From: Mucilaginibacter sp.
GTDB lineage: Bacteria > Bacteroidota > Bacteroidia > Sphingobacteriales > Sphingobacteriaceae
Direction of reading: 5' to 3'
Assembly (NCBI GenBank): GCA_019235595.1
Contig: JAFAKI010000050.1
Location: forward strand, 1 to 15,392
Length of the DNA stretch: 15,392 nt
The notes below the pieces were generated by a model, which saw only the letters and a program-made list of their open reading frames with translations, ran no database searches and had not been told where the DNA came from. Of this stretch, positions 7,111-15,322 are shown in pieces. Numbering within the stretch: position 1 is the first letter of the stretch; each line of letters opens with the position of its first letter. The position numbers and the translations under genes are program-made.

Positions 7111-7656
7111 TTGAAAAAGCTGTTCGGCATACTGATGATTGCTGCCATACTGTTTAATGCAGGTGGGTATGACTTGTTTTTTCAATACATGATGTATCGG
7201 TCGGATGTTAACATATTCGACAAGATCAACAATAATCATTACAGGCATTCAGATCTGGTAGAAGTAAAGATTCCTGTAAATATGCCTACGCAACAAGACT
7301 GGGACGGTTATCAGGCGCTTGGCGGCCAGGTTGAGGTTAAAGGCGCAAAGTACGACTATGCCGAAATCAAAATCACACGCGATACACTATACCTGCGCGT
7401 TGTGCCCAATACAGAACTAAGCAAACTGGTTAAAGCAAATGTACTCTATGGTAAGTTGGTCAATGATTTGCCGACCTCCAACACCAGGCACCCAAATAAT
7501 CTTTCAACCAAAAAGAGCTTAAGTGAAAGCGAATACCTTACTTTTAATTATAGCCATTCATCGGGAGTGAAGATTAAGAAAGCTAGTCATAATTTCACAA
7601 ACCCCGGTATTATTAAGCCTACGCTCGAAGTCGGCGGTCAGCCACCCGAAGCTTAA
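7111..7656 (+). CDS. Small exported or membrane-anchored protein of unknown function, TTG start
   Basis: A 181-residue protein. An in-frame TAA stands immediately before the TTG at 7111, so translation cannot begin earlier. The TTG start yields KKLFGILMIAAILF, a normal signal or anchor segment. The next ATG (codon 9) would cut that segment in half, so TTG is favoured. After the hydrophobic N-terminus come a Tyr/Asn-rich stretch, the pattern VEVKIPVNMPTQQDWDGY, then GGQVEVKGAKYDY and DTLYLRVVPNTEL (about 48-110). I have a vague recollection of similar small conserved proteins in Sphingobacteriaceae, but I cannot name a domain. The C-terminal third is polar, low in hydrophobicity and ends PPEA. 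It has its own promoter-like element and no strong terminator after it. It is not obviously tied to the operon that starts 191 bases downstream. Confidence 0.65.
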   Translation: MKKLFGILMIAAILFNAGGYDLFFQYMMYRSDVNIFDKINNNHYRHSDLVEVKIPVNMPTQQDWDGYQALGGQVEVKGAKYDYAEIKITRDTLYLRVVPNTELSKLVKANVLYGKLVNDLPTSNTRHPNNLSTKKSLSESEYLTFNYSHSSGVKIKKASHNFTNPGIIKPTLEVGGQPPEA

Positions 7657-7847
7657 TTCCTTTCCTGAATTATTGTGACATTGCTATTTTGACAATGAAC
7701 GCTGTTTGATATTGTTTTTACATATCAATCATTTAGTATTCGTTATTAAATTCAATGCCCATTTGATTACAGGACCCTCATCACGCATTTTCTGATGATT
7801 GATGCCAAACTGCTCATTCATCTAATAATAAACTTAATTTATTAACG

Positions 7848-8426
7848 ATGCCACATATTAAGGTAAACGAAGATTTACCGGGTATAAGGTCATTAATGGC
7901 CTTTAGCCCGGAAACAGCCGCACCTATGGGTGACCTGGCAAACTTGCTTTTAAGAACAAACGAAGGCCTTACCATGGCCGAGCGGGAGCTTATTGCAACC
8001 TATGTATCCTATCTAAACGATTGCTTTTACTGCCAGCATTCGCATGGTGCAATCGTCACCTGCTATCTAAACGATAATGACGAACTGGTAAACCAGGTGA
8101 TAAAAGATTTGAACAGTGCACCAATTTCGGATAAAATGAAAGCCTTGTTACGTATTGCAAGCAGCGCGCAAAAGGGCGGCAAGTTGGTAACAACCGAACA
8201 GGTGGAAACAGCAAAACAAAACGGAGCAACAGATAAGGATATACATGATACCGTATTAATCACAGCTGCCTTCTGTATGTTTAACCGCTATGTTGACGGG
8301 CTGGCTTCCAATACGCCAACTGATCTGTCTTTTTATCCCCTGAGAGCAAGACAGATTGCTGACAATGGTTATGGTAACCACATCTTCACCAATAAGCAAC
8401 CCGTAGCCGACAAACAAGAGATATGA
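7848..8426 (+). CDS. Carboxymuconolactone decarboxylase (CMD) family protein, AhpD-like peroxidase type
   Basis: A 192-residue protein without signal peptide, expected in the cytoplasm. It carries the exact AhpD catalytic spacing E-X11-C-X2-C-X3-H: Glu47, Cys59, Cys62 and His66, in the stretch AERELIA...CFYCQHSHGA. In AhpD the two cysteines form a redox disulfide that reduces hydroperoxides, with the Glu and His assisting. This points to thiol-redox or peroxidase-like chemistry more than to true carboxymuconolactone decarboxylation (established for AhpD, inferred here). The region 130-160 (DKDIHDTVLITAAFCMFNRYVDGLA) is the second helical half usual in the family. It is the first gene of the operon, 36 bases before susC. 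The N-terminal pattern MPHI...LPGI is shared with the partial gene at 15323, a paralogue. I found no convincing promoter in the 191 bases upstream. Hydroperoxidase substrate and electron donor are unknown. Confidence 0.9.
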   Translation: MPHIKVNEDLPGIRSLMAFSPETAAPMGDLANLLLRTNEGLTMAERELIATYVSYLNDCFYCQHSHGAIVTCYLNDNDELVNQVIKDLNSAPISDKMKALLRIASSAQKGGKLVTTEQVETAKQNGATDKDIHDTVLITAAFCMFNRYVDGLASNTPTDLSFYPLRARQIADNGYGNHIFTNKQPVADKQEI

Positions 8427-8462
8427 ACTAAAACTTAAACTATTCATTCAACCCAAATCACA

Positions 8463-11399
8463 ATGAGAAAGAATTTACATCACTTACTGATATGGCTAAT
8501 CATGGTCATATTTCCATTTTCATTATTCGCCCAAAACCGGACGGTCACAGGGACAGTCACGGCAGTCAATAATACGCCGATACCCGGAGCTACCATTACG
8601 GTAAAAAGTACAACACAAGCCACAACGACCGATGCCAACGGAAAATTCTCCATCCATGTATCAGACAATGCCGTGTTGATCGTTAGTATCATTGGTTATA
8701 AAACACAAAACGTTAATACTGCCGGAAGCACTACTCTTAATATCAAACTCGAGGAAGACGTATCGCGCCTTGATGAGGTAGTGGTTACAGGTCTGGCCAC
8801 TACTGTAAAAAGAAAGAACCTTGCCAACGCTGTTGAGGCGATCGGTGCAAAAGAATTAAACGGTGTAGCACCGGCGCAAACATTTGATGCAGCGCTCGAG
8901 GGAAAGATCACAGGCGCTAACATCAATGCTAATTCGGGTGCCCCGGGAGGAGGCATCTCCGTAAAACTTCGGGGTGTGACTTCTGTATATGGCAATACCC
9001 AGCCATTGTATGTTGTTGACGGGGTTTATTTGGACAACTCAGCAACGTCCGGCGGTTTGAATGCCGTAACATTGGCCGGCAGTGCCACCAGCCCAACCTC
9101 CACTCAGGATAACCCTTCGAGCCGTATCGCCGATCTGAGACCGGAAGATATCGAGAACATCGAAATACTGAAGGGCGCATCTGCAGCGGCAATCTATGGT
9201 TCAAAAGCGGCAGGCGGCGTGGTGATCATCACTACAAAAAAAGGCAAACAGGGTAAGACTAATGTGACCATCTCACAGGATGTCGGTTTTTCGAGCCCGA
9301 TCAAACTATTGGGTGTACGCCAATTTACTGCACAAACCGCTGCAACACTGCCGGGTGACTCCGCTTCATTGGTAAATGCATTTAATGCTGCTCAATCTAA
9401 AGGACAGATATATGATTATGAAAAAGAGGTTTATGATCATAAACCATTAACTACTAATACCCATGTGAGTATGAGCGGTGGCACTGAAAAAACAGGATTC
9501 TATTTTTCAGCTGGTCATGAAAACGACGGCGGGATCGTACAGAACACTGGTTATAGCAATACCAATGTCCGCCTTAACCTAGATCACAAACTTACTGATG
9601 ACATCAAACTTGGCTTAACTACCAATTATATCAATTCGTCAGCCGACAGGGGTATTTTCGGGAATGACAACTCCGGTACCAGTATCGGAATAGCGCTTTC
9701 ATCGACTCCGAGTTTTGCGCAGCTGCATCCTGACGCAGCTGGAAACTATCCGAATAATCCATTTGCAGCTTCTAACCCTCTGCAAACCATCGCTTTGATG
9801 AAAAATAACGAGGGTGTAAACCGGTATATTATGGGAGGTAATTTGGAAATCAATCTGCAAAAGAGTGATAAAAGCAATACCAAATTCATCGGCCGCGGAG
9901 GATTTGATTTTTATAACCTGGAAACTAATGTCCTGATGCCAAGTGTCTTGCAATTTGAGGCGATAAATAAGGGGCAATCGATTCAAGGATTTACCAAAAA
10001 CCTGAATACTAATTACATTTTCTCGTTGGTAAATACCTGGTCGCCATCCGGTAAATTATTGTTAAACACTTCGGCAGGTATTACACAAGAAACCGGAAAT
10101 TATAACAACCTGCTCGACGTGGCCAGCCAGGTGATATCAGGTCAATCGAATGTAGACCAGGCCGGTGCTTTAAGTGCTACTCAAATCCGTACCAAATATT
10201 TGAATAGCGGCATCTTCTTACAGGAAGAAGCCACTATATTTAATTCGATCACCCTGACCGGCGGTCTGCGTTTTGACCGTTCAAGCAATAACGGTGATGT
10301 TTCCAAATATTACTTATACCCCAAAGGCGGCATATCATGGAACCTTACCGATATGGGTCTGATCAAACAAGGGCTTTTTGAAAGCATCAAATTAAGGGCG
10401 GCTTATGGCCAGGCGAATAACGTACCTGCTTACGGCAGTAAATTCACCGCATTTGGTATATCGAACATTTCCGGCTTCCCTGGACTACTTGTAAATACCA
10501 TTGCAGGAGCGTCCGATATTAAACCAGAGAGACAGAATGAATTCGAGACCGGTATCGACTTCAGCTTATTAAAAGGTCGACTGGGTTTTGAATTGACTTA
10601 TTATGCTAAAGATATTAACGACTTCCTGCTATTAACTACGCCTCCGCCTTCATCGGGCTTTGCACAGCAATGGGTTAATGCCGGTAACCTGACCAACCAC
10701 GGTGTAGAATTAGGTATGAACGCCAGGCCTGTTGAAGCAAAAAACATCGTTTGGAACACTTCGGTTAATTTCTGGTTGAACCGCCCGGATGTTACCAAGC
10801 TGATTGTTCCACCAGTGCAGTTAGGCTCAGTAGGCGGCGTTTTACTTGGAGAATACCAGATACAGCAGGGCAAATCGGCCTCGCAGATTATCGGCCTTAA
10901 CGGGCACGGGGTAGGCGTGTTGGGAAATGCAGAACCACGTTTTCAGATGAGCACCTACAACGAGATTACATTTTTTAAAGATTGGAGCCTTCGTTTCCTG
11001 GTGCATTGGAAATATGGTGGTCAAAACGTGGACGTAACTTATCTTGAAAACGTATTTGGCAGCACCAGTGCCGATTATGATAAGAAGACTCCATCGGGTC
11101 TGCCTTACGGGGTTACCGAGTTAATGAAGATCGGTTCAGACGCTCACCAAACAGTTGAAAATTCTTCTTATTTACGTTTCAGAGAGATAGGATTGTATTA
11201 TACCATACGCAAAATGCCGGTCTCTTATATCAAATCGGTAAATGTAGGCGTATCCCTGCATAACTATATCACTGTAACCAAATACAGAGGGTACGATCCT
11301 GAAGTTTCCAATTTTGGTACCGGCTTTTCGCAGGGGATAGATATCGATCCATATCCATCAAGCAAGCAAGCCGCACTGCACGTTTCACTTAATTTCTAA
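8463..11399 (+). CDS. SusC/RagA family TonB-linked outer-membrane transporter
   Basis: A 978-residue outer-membrane importer, energised by TonB, that works as a complex with the SusD encoded next. It has a signal peptide (1-23, ending FA|Q) and a carboxypeptidase regulatory-like domain (about 26-97, VTGTVTAVNNTPIPGATI then DANGKFSI). A TonB-box-like segment LDEVVVTG lies at 103-110. The plug domain (about 115-262) contains LRGVTSVYG and PLYVVDGVYLDN, closing with AAGGVVIITTKKG. A beta-barrel follows to the terminal Phe978, the usual last residue of outer-membrane barrels. The length is typical. There is no N-terminal anti-sigma-interacting (STN) extension, so ECF-sigma signalling through this receptor is not expected. 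SusD starts 11 bases downstream. The neighbours (esterase, MetE-like, CMD proteins) suggest a non-glycan ligand, but the ligand cannot be read from the sequence. Confidence 0.95.
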   Translation: MRKNLHHLLIWLIMVIFPFSLFAQNRTVTGTVTAVNNTPIPGATITVKSTTQATTTDANGKFSIHVSDNAVLIVSIIGYKTQNVNTAGSTTLNIKLEEDVSRLDEVVVTGLATTVKRKNLANAVEAIGAKELNGVAPAQTFDAALEGKITGANINANSGAPGGGISVKLRGVTSVYGNTQPLYVVDGVYLDNSATSGGLNAVTLAGSATSPTSTQDNPSSRIADLRPEDIENIEILKGASAAAIYGSKAAGGVVIITTKKGKQGKTNVTISQDVGFSSPIKLLGVRQFTAQTAATLPGDSASLVNAFNAAQSKGQIYDYEKEVYDHKPLTTNTHVSMSGGTEKTGFYFSAGHENDGGIVQNTGYSNTNVRLNLDHKLTDDIKLGLTTNYINSSADRGIFGNDNSGTSIGIALSSTPSFAQLHPDAAGNYPNNPFAASNPLQTIALMKNNEGVNRYIMGGNLEINLQKSDKSNTKFIGRGGFDFYNLETNVLMPSVLQFEAINKGQSIQGFTKNLNTNYIFSLVNTWSPSGKLLLNTSAGITQETGNYNNLLDVASQVISGQSNVDQAGALSATQIRTKYLNSGIFLQEEATIFNSITLTGGLRFDRSSNNGDVSKYYLYPKGGISWNLTDMGLIKQGLFESIKLRAAYGQANNVPAYGSKFTAFGISNISGFPGLLVNTIAGASDIKPERQNEFETGIDFSLLKGRLGFELTYYAKDINDFLLLTTPPPSSGFAQQWVNAGNLTNHGVELGMNARPVEAKNIVWNTSVNFWLNRPDVTKLIVPPVQLGSVGGVLLGEYQIQQGKSASQIIGLNGHGVGVLGNAEPRFQMSTYNEITFFKDWSLRFLVHWKYGGQNVDVTYLENVFGSTSADYDKKTPSGLPYGVTELMKIGSDAHQTVENSSYLRFREIGLYYTIRKMPVSYIKSVNVGVSLHNYITVTKYRGYDPEVSNFGTGFSQGIDIDPYPSSKQAALHVSLNF

Positions 11400-11410
11400 T
11401 CCTTAAAACG

Positions 11411-12718
11411 ATGATCATGCAACGAAATATTAAAATCTATATAGCATTATTCTCTGTCTCGCTTTTTCTTTTTGGTTCATGTAAAAAAGACTACGGCGAC
11501 CTGAACGGTGAAACCATTGAGGACCTGACCAAAAACGCATCGCAGGCACAATTAAATAACGTGGTAAGCGGTACCGAGTCAGGCATGAGAAACTCACTCA
11601 GTTTTTACCTCGATGATGTTAGTATTATCGGCCGTGAAACCTATCGCTTTTCCAATTCGGAGCCGCGTTATGTACTGGATCTCCTTGGTGCTAATGGTGC
11701 CACACTACAAGGCGCTAACTTCTATATTACCTTCCCATGGGCTTCACGCTACAGTGTGGTAAAGAATTGCAATATTCTTATACAGGCTGCCAATAACTCA
11801 ACGCTGATAAGCAGTGCGCAAAAAGCAGGTTATATAGGTTTTGCACGTACCATAAAAGCCTATCAGCTTTTGCTGAACCTTAACCTTACTTATAATAACG
11901 GCATACGTGTAAATGTAGCCGATCCCACCCATCTTGGTCCGTTTGTTGATTATAACGGTGGACTGGCAGCTATTACTGCCCTATTAGACTCAGCAAAAAC
12001 TGATCTTAGCAACGCTACCATATCTTTTCAATTAGCCGGTTTTACTGGATTGGATGATGCTGCCGGTTTAACTAAATTCAACCGGGCACTGGCTGCAAGG
12101 GTGAGCTTGTATCAAACAAACTGGCAAACCGCATTGGATGATGTAAACGCATCATTTCTTAATCTGAATGGCAGTTTTAATACTGGTGTCTACCATATTT
12201 TCGGGACTGGTTCCGGCGATCAGCTGAACCCCGTGTTTATTCCGCAAAATCAGTCTGGCGAAATTAGGGTAGCTCATCCTACTTATGCAGCCGGTATATT
12301 AGCCGGCGACGACCGCATCAATAAAACATCGCTCCGTACCTCTCTTGCATCGCTTAGTGGGCTAAGCAGCGACCGTGATGTATGGCTATATACCACAAGC
12401 ACAGCGCCTATCGGCATTATACGGAATGAAGAGTTAATACTGATCTATGCCGAAGCTAACATCCAGCTTGGTAACTTTAATGCAGCCGTTAATGCACTCA
12501 ATATCATTAGGAACGGTCACGGGTTAGGCAATTACAATGGTGCTGTAAACAAAAATGCTTTAATTACCGAGTTACTGTATGAAAGAAGATATTCCCTGTT
12601 CTTTGAGGGTCATCGCTGGATCGATCTGCGCAGGTATAATCTGCTGAACACACTGCCAATTGACAGAACGGGCGACCAAGTATGGAGCCAGTTCCCGCTA
12701 CCGGTAACTGAACAATAA
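11411..12718 (+). CDS. SusD/RagB family nutrient-binding outer-membrane lipoprotein
   Basis: A 435-residue lipoprotein with hydrophobic signal and lipobox LFGSC (Cys24). The mature start CKKDYGDL has Lys-Asp next to the lipid Cys, in line with surface export signals of this phylum. TPR-like helices include a YIGFARTIKAYQLL segment. The C-terminus has the classical SusD/RagB ending: EELILIYAEANIQLG, NAAVNALNIIRN, LLYERRYSLFFEGHRWIDLRR. It should bind the ligand at the cell surface and close over the SusC barrel. At 435 residues it is a compact member of a family that is often about 500. ATGs at 11411 and 11417 both fit; the signal is intact from either. It is 11 bases after susC and 6 bases before the esterase gene, so it is certainly part of the same transcript. 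Confidence 0.93.
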   Translation: MIMQRNIKIYIALFSVSLFLFGSCKKDYGDLNGETIEDLTKNASQAQLNNVVSGTESGMRNSLSFYLDDVSIIGRETYRFSNSEPRYVLDLLGANGATLQGANFYITFPWASRYSVVKNCNILIQAANNSTLISSAQKAGYIGFARTIKAYQLLLNLNLTYNNGIRVNVADPTHLGPFVDYNGGLAAITALLDSAKTDLSNATISFQLAGFTGLDDAAGLTKFNRALAARVSLYQTNWQTALDDVNASFLNLNGSFNTGVYHIFGTGSGDQLNPVFIPQNQSGEIRVAHPTYAAGILAGDDRINKTSLRTSLASLSGLSSDRDVWLYTTSTAPIGIIRNEELILIYAEANIQLGNFNAAVNALNIIRNGHGLGNYNGAVNKNALITELLYERRYSLFFEGHRWIDLRRYNLLNTLPIDRTGDQVWSQFPLPVTEQ

Positions 12719-12724
12719 AGTGTT

Positions 12725-14191
12725 ATGAAAACGATCATAAAAAGTCTGTTACTATTTTCTGCGTCCATGGCTGCTCTGCAAGCCATGGGCCAGAAATTTA
12801 CTGCCAGTTTCACACCTGCGGCATCTGGCGGAAGTTTCTCAGGAAAAGTTTTCCTGTACCTGTCAAAAGATGCCAGGAGCCCTAAGGATGACATGGTAGG
12901 CGTTCACAGTTTCCCATGTTTTTCAATCGATGTAAAGAATGTAAAGCCAGGGCAGAAGGTTGTGTTTGACGATGCAGCAGTATCTTATCCGACTGTACTT
13001 TCCGACATTGAAAGAGGCGGTTACTATGCGCAAGTAGTTTGGGACAAGAATGAAGGCGGTCGCCCGATAGGCGAAAGCCCCGGCAATCTGTTTAATAAAG
13101 CGATTGTCGTAAATATTACTAAAGACAGGTCGAAATCATTTGACATTGTTTGCAACGAGGTGATTAAAGAACCCTCTTTTGCCGAAACGCAATTTATAAA
13201 AGAATTAAAATCGCCTTCGGCATTATTGACGGCCTTTTACAAACGTCCTACATCCGTAAATGCTGCTGTGTTTTTGCCAAAAGAGTATTATAGTCAGCCT
13301 AACCGGAAATTCCCTGTGCTTTACTGGATATCAGGTTATGGAGGCGATTATCATGGTTATTCTGGTAAAAATGTTCCAAGCGACCCACTTGATACCACTG
13401 CCTGCATCCGCGTTTTCCTTGACGGCAATTGCCCGGGTGGGCATTGTGTGTATGCCAACAGTGATAATAATGGTCCTTGGGGCGATGCATTAACACAGGA
13501 GTTGATACCGCTTGTAGAAAAAACCTATCGCACCAATTCTGCACGTTTATTGACAGGGCATAGCAGCGGTGGCTGGACAGTTTTGTGGCTGCAAACACAT
13601 TACCCAAAAGTTTTTGCCGCTTGCTGGTCGAGTTCGCCTGATCCGGTTGATTTCAGGAGCTTTCAGGAAGTAAACTTATACAGCGACAAAAATATTTATT
13701 ATGGCAAAGACAGCACACTGCGCTTAGCGGGCACTATTGCCGGCCGTTTTCCGTGGATCACTATGAAAAATATGTGCTCTATGGAACACGTTATCTATCG
13801 TGGTGAGCAAATGCATTCGTTCAACTTTGTATTCAGCACTAAGAACCCTGATGGTACACCCCGCAGTTTATGGAACGATGAGACTGGAGATATCGACCCC
13901 ATAACATTTGAGCACTGGAAAAACTACGATATTTCGCTTTACCTGAGAAGCAACTGGCAGCATATCAAACCCAATCTGCAGGGAAAGATACGGGTGACAG
14001 TTGGCAATCAGGACAACTTCCTGTTGAACTACGCCGTGCATTTATTGGATGATGAAATGAAAAAGCTGGATGCAGGATTTGTATTTGAGTATTTCCCCGG
14101 CGATCATTTTACGATACATACACCTGAATATAGGTTAGCCGGATATCGCTTCCTGGAGCAAAAGTACAATGAACTTGGAATAAAGAATTAA
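12725..14191 (+). CDS. Secreted esterase, alpha/beta hydrolase (PF00756-type putative esterase)
   Basis: A 488-residue protein with a signal peptide (about 1-22, ending AMG|Q) and no lipobox, so a periplasmic or secreted location is inferred. Residues about 24-145 look like an N-terminal beta-rich domain. The alpha/beta hydrolase core begins near 175 (VNAAVFLPKEYY, then FPVLYWISGYGGDYHGY). The nucleophile elbow is GHSSGGW, with Ser280 in GxSxG. Candidate acid and base are Asp430 (GNQDNF) and His461 (FPGDHF). The architecture resembles the D-type esterases related to enterochelin and feruloyl esterases (family knowledge), which cleave carboxylic esters. A long insertion between about 310 and 420 should shape the substrate pocket. 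It starts only 6 bases after susD, so its substrate is probably what the SusCD pair carries or a precursor of it. The particular ester cannot be named; a carbohydrate esterase is possible. Confidence 0.88.
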   Translation: MKTIIKSLLLFSASMAALQAMGQKFTASFTPAASGGSFSGKVFLYLSKDARSPKDDMVGVHSFPCFSIDVKNVKPGQKVVFDDAAVSYPTVLSDIERGGYYAQVVWDKNEGGRPIGESPGNLFNKAIVVNITKDRSKSFDIVCNEVIKEPSFAETQFIKELKSPSALLTAFYKRPTSVNAAVFLPKEYYSQPNRKFPVLYWISGYGGDYHGYSGKNVPSDPLDTTACIRVFLDGNCPGGHCVYANSDNNGPWGDALTQELIPLVEKTYRTNSARLLTGHSSGGWTVLWLQTHYPKVFAACWSSSPDPVDFRSFQEVNLYSDKNIYYGKDSTLRLAGTIAGRFPWITMKNMCSMEHVIYRGEQMHSFNFVFSTKNPDGTPRSLWNDETGDIDPITFEHWKNYDISLYLRSNWQHIKPNLQGKIRVTVGNQDNFLLNYAVHLLDDEMKKLDAGFVFEYFPGDHFTIHTPEYRLAGYRFLEQKYNELGIKN

Positions 14192-14210
14192 TACATTTAA
14201 GATACATACC

Positions 14211-15263
14211 ATGAAGATACCTACTGAACCAATCGGTAGCATCCCAAGGCCGGATGAACTGATCGACGCAATCGCCGGGAAACCCAATAGTAAGCCCTTT
14301 GACGTGCTTTACGAGAAGGCTATTGACGACACATTAACTGAATTTGTGAAAACGGGTTCGCCGGTTATTACGGACGGCGAACAAACCAAATCGAGCTTTG
14401 CCACGTATCCGCTAGAAGGCCTGACCAACCTGGCTTCAAATGGCGTGACCATCAACTTTGAGGATGGGCATACCCGTCAATTGCCCGTGCTGACATCGGG
14501 CCCCTTCAGATATGGTAATTACGCAGTGAAATATCTGGATGCGGCAAGAAAAAAAACGGATATGCCGGTTAAACAGGCTGTCATTTCTGCCTCTGCATTG
14601 AGCCTGATCTATCCGCAGGAGGGTATACCAGGCTACAGCCAGGCGGAATTTATTAACGACTTATTGAACGAATGCGAAAAAGATGTCCGTCAATGCCTGG
14701 AACATGGCGCTTACAAAGTACAGATGGATTTTACCGAAGGCAGATTATCGTTAAAGCTCGATCCTTCCGGTGGTGTTCTGAAACATTTTATCGGCCTGAA
14801 CAACCAGGTTTTTGATCGTTTTACCAAAGAAGAGCAACAAAAGCTTGGCGTGCATGTATGCCCCGGTGGAGATCATGATTCGACTCATAGCGCTGATATT
14901 GATTACGCAGATTTTTTGCCGGAACTTTTTAACTTACATGTCAGTAACTTTTACCTGCAACTGGCCAGCGAACCAGACAGAATTAAAGTGCTGAAAATTA
15001 TCAAACAATATCTGAAACAGGATCAAACCGCATTTGTCGGTGTGATCGATGTCCTAAATCCGGAAGTAGAAACCAAAGAAACCGTGCGCGATAGGGTCCT
15101 TGAAGCAGCACAATACATTCCGCTTCACCAACTGGGCACAACAGATGACTGTGGGTTTTCACCATTCTGCGACGACGTATCCACCAAACGCGAGACCGCT
15201 TTTGCCAAAATAAAGGCCCGTGTAGATGGAACCCGGTTGGCCGAACAAAAACTATTTAACTAA
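14211..15263 (+). CDS. MetE-like zinc protein (cobalamin-independent methionine synthase II family / UROD-MetE superfamily)
   Basis: A 350-residue cytoplasmic protein corresponding in size to the catalytic C-terminal barrel of MetE, with no N-terminal MetE domain, so it is probably not an ordinary methionine synthase. It begins with the family's PIGSIPRP motif (7-14) and has TDGEQTKSSF (54-63) and QMDFTEGRL (171-179). The zinc ligands His215 and Cys217 (HVCPGG) and Cys314 (DDCGF) are present. The position of the MetE zinc Glu appears to be Gln250 in FYLQLA. A His-X-Cys-Xn-Cys zinc site without the Glu recalls epoxyalkane:coenzyme M transferase, a MetE relative that uses zinc to activate a thiol (family knowledge; the link is inference). 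The expected chemistry is transfer of an alkyl or methyl group to or from a thiol. It lies 19 bases after the esterase gene and 59 before a second CMD gene, with no terminator between. Confidence 0.85.
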   Translation: MKIPTEPIGSIPRPDELIDAIAGKPNSKPFDVLYEKAIDDTLTEFVKTGSPVITDGEQTKSSFATYPLEGLTNLASNGVTINFEDGHTRQLPVLTSGPFRYGNYAVKYLDAARKKTDMPVKQAVISASALSLIYPQEGIPGYSQAEFINDLLNECEKDVRQCLEHGAYKVQMDFTEGRLSLKLDPSGGVLKHFIGLNNQVFDRFTKEEQQKLGVHVCPGGDHDSTHSADIDYADFLPELFNLHVSNFYLQLASEPDRIKVLKIIKQYLKQDQTAFVGVIDVLNPEVETKETVRDRVLEAAQYIPLHQLGTTDDCGFSPFCDDVSTKRETAFAKIKARVDGTRLAEQKLFN

Positions 15264-15322
15264 CAAAAAAACCCAACCAATACAACAATTACAACCATTA
15301 TAACTACTTCAACCAATATTAT

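Noticed and set aside
6911..7114. Open frame of 67 codons after the tRNA, rich in Leu, Phe, Ile and Tyr
   Set aside because: The composition simply follows the T-rich DNA. It overlaps the TTG start of the better supported gene at 7111 and covers that gene's promoter-like element.
7672..7696. Inverted repeat ATTGT-N15-ACAAT upstream of the CMD operon as an operator
   Set aside because: Five-base arms in AT-rich DNA are expected by chance, it is about 150 bases from the start codon, and no regulator gene is nearby.
6700..7847. tRNA-Arg as an integration site for a mobile island carrying the downstream operon
   Set aside because: No integrase, and no second copy of the tRNA 3' end was found by eye in the window. 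The AT-rich flank alone is too weak.
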